This document shows, one piece after another, positions 6,334 to 10,591 of a stretch of DNA of 10,591 nucleotides. A program made the position numbers and the translations under genes. Below the pieces are notes generated by a model. That model did no database searches, had not been told where the DNA came from, and saw only the letters and a list, made by a program, of their open reading frames with translations. Position 1 is the stretch's first letter. Each line of letters opens with the position of its first letter. This stretch comes from Actinomycetes bacterium (GTDB lineage Bacteria > Actinomycetota > Actinomycetes > Actinomycetales > Cellulomonadaceae), in assembly GCA_023425905.1 (NCBI GenBank), contig JAFABT010000033.1, forward strand, positions 1 to 10,591, written 5' to 3'.

Positions 6334-7111
6334 GGCGGCGTGCGCGCCAGCTGTGGGTCCGGTACGGAAGCCCGAAGGTCTCCTTGCCCGCGAGATCGGG
6401 ATGGGTGCGGCACAGCCGGTCGATGTCGGCGAAGATCTCGGCCCGCTCCTCGTCGCTCACCGTGAGCAGGTGGGAACGGGACGCGGCGAGCAGTCGCAGA
6501 CCTTCGGGGGACAGGTCCTGGACCCAGTCGACGACGTCGTGCTCGATCGCGGTGAAGCGCTCGTCGAGCGTCGGCTCGCCGAAGTGCCGGTCGAGCGCGT
6601 CGCCGCGATGGATGATGCGCGTGAACTCGTCGACCCAGTCGACCCGGTGGTCACGGACGTTCCAGGTGACCCCGAGCCGGCCACCGGGACGGAGCACGCG
6701 GCCGATCTCGGGCAGGGCACGGGCGATGCGGAACCAGTGCCATGCCTGCGCGACGACGACGCCGTCGACGTCGTCGTCAGGCAGCGGGATGGACTCGGCC
6801 GTCCCCGCTAGCGCCGTGATGCCAGGGAGGGCATCGGTGAGCTCGGCGCGCATCGCGTCGGAGGGCTCGACCGCGACGACGTCGAGGTCGAGCGTGACGA
6901 GCACCTCGGTGAGCTTCCCGGTGCCCGCCGCAAGGTCGAGGACGCGGCTGCCGGGCCCTGGGGTGAGCCACCGCGCGGCCTCGACCGGGTAGGAGGGGCG
7001 AGCGGTGCGGTACTGGCTCGCGCCCTGCTCGAAGGACGAGGCGCGCATCGAGTGGAACGCGTTGGGGTCGCGCGGCGGCGTGCGCGATCCGATCAGGTCG
7101 TCGTGAGGCAT
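6329..7111 (-). CDS. Class I SAM-dependent methyltransferase (Methyltransf_11)
   Basis: A 260-aa methyltransferase, not closely similar to the one at 2334-3143. The family core begins SFEQGASQYRTARPSYPVEA (26-45), then motif I RVLDLAAGTGKLTEVL (56-71), acidic residue E82 in VVAVEPSDAM, GTAESIPLPDDDVDGVV (103-119), AQAWHWF (121-127) and motif III LRPGGRLGVTWNVRD (140-154). This AAGTGKLT...AQAWHWFD-like arrangement is typical of small actinobacterial methyltransferases annotated only by domain. The substrate is unknown. The start used is ATG 7111. No ribosome binding site precedes it, and M22 (7048) is an alternative that would drop a poorly conserved leader. It converges on the HAD gene and is divergent from the tRNA genes. 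A 14-nt palindrome (7119-7132) lies eight bases upstream of the ATG. Confidence 0.88.
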   Translation of the reverse strand: MPHDDLIGSRTPPRDPNAFHSMRASSFEQGASQYRTARPSYPVEAARWLTPGPGSRVLDLAAGTGKLTEVLVTLDLDVVAVEPSDAMRAELTDALPGITALAGTAESIPLPDDDVDGVVVAQAWHWFRIARALPEIGRVLRPGGRLGVTWNVRDHRVDWVDEFTRIIHRGDALDRHFGEPTLDERFTAIEHDVVDWVQDLSPEGLRLLAASRSHLLTVSDEERAEIFADIDRLCRTHPDLAGKETFGLPYRTHSWRARRR

Positions 7112-7118
7112 GACGCAA

Positions 7119-7132
7119 GCCTCGCACGAGGC
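7119..7132. repeat. Short palindrome upstream of the minus-strand methyltransferase
   Basis: GCCTCG-CA-CGAGGC is a perfect 6-bp inverted repeat with a 2-base centre, seven bases before the methyltransferase start codon region on the minus strand. Outside it, GACG (7112-7115) and CGTC (7135-7138) extend the dyad with an interruption. It lies where promoter elements would be expected, so an operator or a mRNA hairpin is possible. Short GC palindromes are common in such DNA. Confidence 0.3.
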
Positions 7133-7180
7133 GTCGTCTGGACATACCGGGCGCTGTGTCGCGGGTCACCCGGAGGCTGG

Positions 7181-7210
7181 TTGGACCGGGCCCTGCCGAC
7201 CGGGTAACGT
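7181..7210 (+). promoter_or_regulatory. Candidate promoter for tRNA-Gln
   Basis: TTGGAC (7181-7186) and TAACGT (7205-7210) are separated by 18 bases, a good vegetative-sigma layout and the best promoter match in the 189 bases between the methyltransferase and the tRNA. Transcription would start near 7217, leaving a leader of about 85 bases to be removed by RNase P. Confidence 0.55.
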
Positions 7211-7292
7211 ATCCGCCCGGTACGACCTGCGGTTCGTCACTGGGGAAAGGGCTCTCTTCGAGTCGTTCCTGGGTGCACGAAGCCCGACGGTT

Positions 7293-7308
7293 ATACCCCA
7301 TGGGGTAT
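7293..7308. repeat. Perfect 16-nt palindrome spanning the 5' end of tRNA-Gln
   Basis: ATACCCCATGGGGTAT is its own reverse complement and is centred exactly on the junction between leader and mature tRNA (7300/7301). The leader half TACCCCA (7294-7300) is identical to the 3' acceptor strand of the tRNA (7365-7371), so it could pair with the same 5' strand. Confidence 0.75.
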
Positions 7309-7372
7309 GGTGTAATTGGCAGCACGACTGATTCTGGTTCAGTTAGTCTAGGTTCGAGTCCTGGTACCCCAG
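7301..7372 (+). tRNA. tRNA-Gln (anticodon CUG)
   Basis: A complete 72-nt cloverleaf. The acceptor stem is TGGGGTA (7301-7307) with TACCCCA (7365-7371) and discriminator G (7372). The D arm is GTGT/GCAC around AATTGGCA-type loop bases. The anticodon stem ACTGA/TCAGT encloses loop TTCTGGT, giving anticodon CTG, which reads CAG (Gln). The T arm is CTAGG-TTCGAGT-CCTGG. The CCA end is not encoded. It lies with tRNA-Glu downstream of gltX; in bacteria lacking GlnRS, this tRNA is first charged with Glu by GluRS and then amidated by GatCAB. Confidence 0.96.
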
Positions 7373-7392
7373 CGCGTGGTCATCCACACGCG
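7373..7392 (+). terminator. Hairpin directly after tRNA-Gln
   Basis: CGCGTG (7373-7378) and CACGCG (7387-7392) form a 6-bp GC-rich stem with an 8-base loop starting at the first base after the mature tRNA. No T-run follows, so it may end the tRNA-Gln transcript weakly or mark a 3' processing structure rather than a full terminator. Confidence 0.35.
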
Positions 7393-7451
7393 ACCGTGAG
7401 ATCAGCTTCGGGCAGCGCGAGAGCGCGGCACGGAGAGGTCCCAGGATCGGG

Positions 7452-7457
7452 TAGAGT
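7452..7457 (+). promoter_or_regulatory. Possible -10 for a tRNA-Glu promoter
   Basis: TAGAGT fits TAnnnT and lies 36 bases upstream of the tRNA-Glu 5' end in the 121-base gap between the two tRNAs. No convincing -35 is seen 17-18 bases upstream, so tRNA-Glu might instead be co-transcribed with tRNA-Gln. Confidence 0.3.
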
Positions 7458-7493
7458 TGTCCACCGATCGGCAGGAGACTGCAGATCAGCTAG

Positions 7494-7566
7494 GGCCCCG
7501 TTGTGTAGCGGCCTAGCACGCCGCCCTCTCACGGCGGTAGCGCGGGTTCGAATCCCGTCGGGGCTA
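7494..7566 (+). tRNA. tRNA-Glu (anticodon CUC)
   Basis: A complete 73-nt cloverleaf. Acceptor stem GGCCCCG (7494-7500) pairs with CGGGGCT (7559-7565), with a G-U first pair, and the discriminator is A (7566). The D arm is GTGT/GCAC with a 9-base loop. Anticodon stem CCGCC/GGCGG encloses CTCTCAC, giving anticodon CTC, which reads GAG (Glu). The T arm is GCGGG-TTCGAAT-CCCGT. CCA is not encoded. The sequence closely resembles other actinobacterial tRNA-Glu(CUC). It is the cognate substrate of the gltX product encoded upstream. Confidence 0.97.
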
Positions 7567-7572
7567 CAGAGA

Positions 7573-7608
7573 ACGAAGACCCGGTCACCTCGGTGACCGG
7601 GTCTTCGT
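7573..7608. terminator. Strong hairpin terminator between tRNA-Glu and ndgR
   Basis: A perfect 17-bp inverted repeat (7573-7589 and 7592-7608) has only two bases, TC, at its centre, forming in practice a 16-bp stem with a CTCG loop. It begins six bases after tRNA-Glu and ends 22 bases from the ndgR stop. It can therefore serve transcripts arriving from both sides. On the plus strand it is followed by the modestly T-containing CGTCGTT rather than a true T-run, as often in actinobacteria. Confidence 0.8.
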
Positions 7609-7630
7609 CGTTGAGCAGCCGTTCCCGGTG

Positions 7631-8350
7631 CTACTCCGCGGTGCGGCGCAGCACCTCGGTGAGGCGGTTCGCGGTCGCGACGACGGCGCCCGCGTGCAGG
7701 CGTCCGGGCTGGCGCGAGAGCCGCTCGACCGGTCCTGAGATCGACACCGCGGCGACGACGCGCCCCGACGGCCCCCGTACCGGCGCGGAGACCGACGCGA
7801 CGCCTGCCTCCCGCTCGGAGACCGACTGCGCCCAGCCGCGCCGGCGGACGCCGGAGAGGATCGTCGCGGTGAACGAGGCGCCCTGCAGGCCGCGGTGAAG
7901 GCGGTCCGGCTCCTCCCAGGCGAGAAGGATCTGTGCGGCCGAGCCCGCGAGCATCGTGAGGGTCGCGCCGACCGGGATCGAGTCGCGCAGGCCGATCGGT
8001 CGTTCTGCCGCGGCGACGCAGATGCGCATGTCGCCCTGACGGCGGTAGAGCTGCGCGCTCTCGCCCGTGTGGTCGCGCAGTGCGGTGAGGACGGGTCCTG
8101 CTGCGGCGAGCAGGCGGTCCTCCCCGGCGGCCGTCGCGAGCTCCGACAGGCGCGGCCCGAGCACGAACCTGCCCTGCATGTCGCGCGCCACGAGGCGGTG
8201 ATGCTCGAGTGCGACGGCGAGACGATGGGCCGTCGGGCGGGCGAGATGGGTGGCCGAGACGAGCTGGGCGAGGGTGGCTGGTCCGGCCTCGAGCGCACTG
8301 AGGACGGAAGCTGCCTTGTCCAGCACGCCGACTCCGCTAGAGTTGTCCAT
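7631..8350 (-). CDS. ndgR: IclR-family transcriptional regulator NdgR
   Basis: A 239-aa IclR-type regulator whose sequence closely follows Streptomyces NdgR. It starts MDNSSGVGVLDKAASVLSAL at ATG 8350. The N-terminal winged helix-turn-helix spans about residues 8-70, with recognition region ATHLARPTAHRLAVALEHH (33-51) and wing MQGRFVLGPR (58-67). The C-terminal effector domain (about 80-239) includes GESAQLYRRQGDMRICVAAAE (96-116), VGATLTMLAGSAAQILLAW (127-145), RRRGWAQS (169-176) and SVSAPVRGPSGRVVAAVSISGP (186-207). In Streptomyces NdgR binds upstream of leuC and controls leucine and other amino-acid pathways and antibiotic production; the corynebacterial counterpart is LtbR. It is divergent from leuC. 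A promoter with a -10 six bases before the ATG overlaps the palindromic element in the gap, so autoregulation is likely by layout. Confidence 0.95.
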   Translation of the reverse strand: MDNSSGVGVLDKAASVLSALEAGPATLAQLVSATHLARPTAHRLAVALEHHRLVARDMQGRFVLGPRLSELATAAGEDRLLAAAGPVLTALRDHTGESAQLYRRQGDMRICVAAAERPIGLRDSIPVGATLTMLAGSAAQILLAWEEPDRLHRGLQGASFTATILSGVRRRGWAQSVSEREAGVASVSAPVRGPSGRVVAAVSISGPVERLSRQPGRLHAGAVVATANRLTEVLRRTAE

Positions 8351-8356
8351 AGACCG

Positions 8357-8385
8357 ATATTCGCGTCTCGGCACCTGAGATGCAA
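8357..8385 (-). promoter_or_regulatory. Candidate ndgR promoter
   Basis: On the minus strand TTGCAT (8385-8380) is followed after 17 bases by GAATAT (8362-8357), which ends six bases before the ndgR ATG (8350). The spacing is ideal and no ribosome binding site lies in between, consistent with a leaderless mRNA. The 21-nt dyad element fills the spacer, so a bound dimer would occlude this promoter. Confidence 0.5.
8360..8380. promoter_or_regulatory. Copy 2 of the shared element; candidate NdgR operator
   Basis: TTCG-C-GTCTCG-G-CA-C-CTGAGA lies in the 96-base ndgR-leuC gap, 9 bases from the ndgR start and 66 bases from the leuC start. The core dyad TCTC-N7-GAGA extends outward with GC (8363-8364) and GC (8382-8383), giving a 21-nt imperfect palindrome at 8363-8383. 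It matches the element at 2261-2281 at 18 of 21 bases in the same orientation. Location between ndgR and its known target leuC makes NdgR the likely ligand. Confidence 0.65.
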
Positions 8386-8391
8386 GTCCAT

Positions 8392-8425
8392 GGCTCGGAA
8401 CGTCCCCCGAACGGCCCACCGAGCC
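8392..8425 (+). promoter_or_regulatory. Possible hairpin in the leuC leader
   Basis: GGCTCGG (8392-8398) and CCGAGCC (8419-8425) form a 7-bp stem. A small inner stem CGT/ACG (8401-8403 with 8411-8413) sits within its loop. It ends seven bases before the leuC ribosome binding site, so it could affect leuC translation or be an inert GC structure. A 14-codon open frame (8390-8434) runs through it. Confidence 0.35.
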
Positions 8426-8446
8426 CACCTCTGAAAGGGAACACAC

Positions 8447-9889
8447 ATGGCCGGCACGCTGGCAGAGAAGGTCTGGGATGCGCACCTCGTGCGCCGTGGC
8501 GCTGATGGCGCGCCGGACCTGCTCTACATCGACCTCCACCTCATCCACGAGGTCACGAGCCCGCAGGCGTTCGAGGGGCTGAGGCTCGCCGGCCGTCAGG
8601 TCCGCCGTCCCGATCTCACGATCGCGACCGAGGACCACAACACCCCGACGCTCGACATCGACCTGCCGATCGCGGACACGACGAGCCGCACGCAGATCCA
8701 GACCTTGCGCAACAACGCCAAGGAGTTCGGCGTCCGCATCCACTCGCTCGGCGACGCCGACCAGGGCATCGTCCACGTCGTGGGACCGCAGCTCGGCCTC
8801 ACGATGCCCGGTCTCACGGTCGTCTGCGGCGACTCGCACACCTCGACCCACGGCGCGTTCGGGGCGCTCGCCTTCGGCATCGGCACCTCCGAGGTCGAGC
8901 ACGTCCTCGCGACCCAGACGCTCCCGCTGCAGCCGTTCAAGACCATGGCCATCACGGTCGACGGTGCGCTCAAGCCCGGCGTCACCGCCAAGGACATCAT
9001 CCTCGCGATCATCGCGAAGATCGGCACCGGTGGCGGTCAGGGCTACGTCCTGGAGTACCGCGGCGAGGCCATCCGGTCGCTGTCCATGGAAGCGCGCATG
9101 ACGATCTGCAACATGTCGATCGAGGCAGGCGCGCGTGCCGGCATGATCGCGCCCGACGAGACGACCTTCGAGTACCTCAAGGGTCGCCCGCACGCCCCCG
9201 AGGGTGCGGACTGGGACGCCGCCGTCGAGTACTGGTCGACGCTCAAGAGCGATGACGACGCGGTCTTCGACGCGGAGGTCACCCTCGACGCCGACACGCT
9301 CGAACCCTTCGTCACGTGGGGCACGAACCCCGGCCAGGGTCTGCCGCTGTCCGCCACGGTCCCCGTTCCTGAGCTCATCGCGGACGCGAACGACCGCCTC
9401 GCGGCGCAGCGCGCGATCGACTACATGGGCCTCACCCCGGGCGCCCCGCTGCGCGACATCGCCGTCGACACCGTCTTCATCGGGTCCTGCACCAACGGCC
9501 GCATGGAGGACCTCCGGGCCGTCGCGGACATCATCAAGGGCAAGAAGAAGGCTGACTCCGTCCGCGTGCTCGTCGTCCCGGGCTCCGCACGGGTCCGCCT
9601 GCAGGCCGAGGCCGAGGGCCTCGACCAGGTCTTCCTCGACTTCGGTGCCGAGTGGCGCAACGCCGGCTGCTCGATGTGCCTCGGCATGAACCCCGACCAG
9701 CTCGCCCCGCAGGAGAGGTCGGCCTCGACGTCGAACCGTAACTTCGAAGGTCGCCAGGGCAAGGGCGGACGCACGCACCTCGTCTCGCCGCTCGTCGCCG
9801 CGGCGACCGCGATCCGCGGGACGCTGTCCTCCCTCGCCGACCTCGAGGGCTCCGCCGACCAGCCGGTCCGCGACCTCCTGCCCGCCTGA
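8447..9889 (+). CDS. leuC: 3-isopropylmalate dehydratase, large subunit
   Basis: A 480-aa aconitase-superfamily subunit that, with LeuD, isomerises 2-isopropylmalate to 3-isopropylmalate in leucine synthesis in the cytoplasm. It binds a [4Fe-4S] cluster through C348 (FIGSCTNGRMEDL), C408 and C411 (NAGCSMCLGMNPD); all three are present. Other family blocks are EKVWDAHLV, LLYIDLHLIHEVTSPQAFEG (25-44), TEDHNTPT (61-68), VVCGDSHTSTHGAFGALAFG (125-144), GYVLEYRGEAI (199-209) and RNFEGRQG (431-438). Length is as expected for a full subunit. The ATG at 8447 is preceded, after six bases, by a strong GAAAGGGA ribosome binding site, in contrast to the leaderless-looking genes upstream. leuD follows after 27 bases, forming the leuCD operon. 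Regulation by the divergent NdgR is expected from the family and supported by the palindrome in the gap. Confidence 0.98.
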   Translation: MAGTLAEKVWDAHLVRRGADGAPDLLYIDLHLIHEVTSPQAFEGLRLAGRQVRRPDLTIATEDHNTPTLDIDLPIADTTSRTQIQTLRNNAKEFGVRIHSLGDADQGIVHVVGPQLGLTMPGLTVVCGDSHTSTHGAFGALAFGIGTSEVEHVLATQTLPLQPFKTMAITVDGALKPGVTAKDIILAIIAKIGTGGGQGYVLEYRGEAIRSLSMEARMTICNMSIEAGARAGMIAPDETTFEYLKGRPHAPEGADWDAAVEYWSTLKSDDDAVFDAEVTLDADTLEPFVTWGTNPGQGLPLSATVPVPELIADANDRLAAQRAIDYMGLTPGAPLRDIAVDTVFIGSCTNGRMEDLRAVADIIKGKKKADSVRVLVVPGSARVRLQAEAEGLDQVFLDFGAEWRNAGCSMCLGMNPDQLAPQERSASTSNRNFEGRQGKGGRTHLVSPLVAAATAIRGTLSSLADLEGSADQPVRDLLPA

Positions 9890-9916
9890 CCCTCACGCCT
9901 GGAGAAGAAGAGAACC

Positions 9917-10555
9917 ATGGAGAAGTTCACCACCCACACCGGCGTCGGGGTCCCGCTGCGGCGCAGCAACGTCGACACCGACCAGATCATCCCGGCCGTC
10001 TACCTCAAGCGCGTCACCCGCACGGGCTTCGAGGACGCGCTCTTCGCCGCCTGGCGCGGCGACCCGGACTTCGTCCTCAACCAGGACGCCTACCGGGCGG
10101 GCTCCGTCCTCGTCGCGGGCCCCGACTTCGGCACCGGCTCCTCGCGTGAGCACGCCGTCTGGGCGCTCAAGGACTATGGCTTCAAGGTCGTGCTCTCGAC
10201 GCGCTTCGCGGACATCTTCCGCGGCAACTCCGGCAAGCAGGGTCTGCTCGCGGCGATCGTCAGCCCCGAGGACATCGAGCTCATCTGGAAGGTCCTCGAG
10301 ACCCGCCCGGGCACGGAGGTCACGGTCGACCTCGAGGCCCGCACCGTGACGTGCGATGACGTCGTCGCGCCCTTCCAGGTGGACGACTACACCCGGTGGC
10401 GCCTCATGGAGGGGCTCGACGACATCGGCCTCACCCTCCAGCACGAGGCCGAGATCTCTGAGTTCGAGACGTCGCGCGCCGCCTGGCGTCCGACGACCCT
10501 CCCGGCCAAGCACCTCCCGCCCGTCGAGATCAAGGCCGCGCGTCCCGTGGCCTGA
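9917..10555 (+). CDS. leuD: 3-isopropylmalate dehydratase, small subunit
   Basis: A 212-aa swivel-domain subunit that completes the LeuCD dehydratase. Family blocks are NVDTDQIIPAVYLKRVTRTG (18-37), GPDFGTGSSREHAVWALKDY (68-87, the substrate-contact loop), VVLSTRFADIFRGNSGKQGLL (about 91-111) and the C-terminal RWRLMEGLDDIGLTL. The FGTGSSREHA form, rather than FGCGSSREHA, is normal in actinobacteria. The protein is complete and slightly longer at its C-terminus than the E. coli protein. ATG 9917 is preceded by a purine-rich GGAGAAGAAGAGAA tract that can serve as a ribosome binding site. It lies 27 bases after leuC on the same strand and is certainly in the same operon. The remaining 36 bases of the window after the stop show only a weak CCAC/GTGG repeat and no convincing terminator. 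Confidence 0.98.
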   Translation: MEKFTTHTGVGVPLRRSNVDTDQIIPAVYLKRVTRTGFEDALFAAWRGDPDFVLNQDAYRAGSVLVAGPDFGTGSSREHAVWALKDYGFKVVLSTRFADIFRGNSGKQGLLAAIVSPEDIELIWKVLETRPGTEVTVDLEARTVTCDDVVAPFQVDDYTRWRLMEGLDDIGLTLQHEAEISEFETSRAAWRPTTLPAKHLPPVEIKAARPVA

Positions 10556-10591
10556 CCCGACCCGGTCCACCTCGTGGCCCCGGTCCCTCCC

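Noticed and set aside
5280..6992. A 570-codon plus-strand frame across gltX, the HAD gene and the facing methyltransferase
   Set aside because: It overlaps three real genes in another frame or strand and is arginine-rich with no recognisable domain.
7365..7372. Repeat of the tRNA-Gln 3' end (TACCCCA) as a possible integration attachment site
   Set aside because: The repeat is only 7 nt, lies upstream of the same tRNA, and there is no integrase or foreign-looking DNA nearby.
7734..7740. A further CCTGAGA resembling the right half of the shared 21-nt element
   Set aside because: It is within ndgR coding sequence and lacks the left half GTCTCG at the right distance, so it is a chance match.
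8351..9778. Long minus-strand open extension that joins in frame to ndgR (715 codons in all)
   Set aside because: The extension is antisense to leuC. NdgR has its family start at ATG 8350 with a promoter just upstream, so only 7631-8350 is coding.
10556..10591. Terminator after leuD
   Set aside because: Only a weak CCAC/GTGG pairing is seen in the last 36 bases; the window ends too soon to judge.

Overview
This window reads as ordinary core chromosome of a high-GC actinobacterium, most likely in or near the Micrococcales. The reasons are the very GC-rich coding sequence, frequent GTG starts, several genes with no ribosome binding site, a GluRS of the HVGL type common in actinobacteria, and the conserved block FAH-family protein / gltX / tRNA-Gln / tRNA-Glu / ndgR / leuC / leuD. 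I see no insertion sequence, integrase, CRISPR array, rRNA gene or plasmid function. The genus cannot be fixed from this sequence alone.

Left part (1-2238). Two minus-strand genes run off the left edge: a 312-aa protein of the family usually labelled '3-methyladenine DNA glycosylase' in actinobacteria, followed 21 bases downstream by the first 84 codons of an Imm-5-like putative immunity protein. Facing them across a 34-base gap is a plus-strand aldo/keto reductase.

Middle (2334-7111). Plus-strand genes follow for a class I methyltransferase, a fumarylacetoacetate-hydrolase-family enzyme, glutamyl-tRNA synthetase (gltX) and a HAD phosphatase whose start overlaps the gltX stop by 4 bases. A second, unrelated methyltransferase faces the HAD gene, and both stop codons lie inside one small hairpin.

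Right part (7112-10555). The 519-base stretch without a protein gene (7112-7630) holds tRNA-Gln(CUG), tRNA-Glu(CUC), a good promoter candidate and a strong 17-bp hairpin terminator. Then come the IclR-type regulator NdgR on the minus strand and, divergently, leuC and leuD, the two subunits of 3-isopropylmalate dehydratase in leucine synthesis.

How the parts work together: a non-discriminating GluRS, normal for bacteria that make Gln-tRNA with GatCAB, would charge both of the tRNAs encoded just downstream. NdgR is known in Streptomyces as a regulator of leuCD and amino-acid metabolism. The least expected signal is a 21-nt element (18 of 21 bases identical) found twice, once in the ndgR-leuC gap and once in the gap before the first methyltransferase. 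It looks like a shared operator, plausibly for NdgR. A second signal is a repeated layout in which a -10-like TAnnnT hexamer lies 6-7 bases before the start codon, suggesting leaderless mRNAs for several genes in a row.
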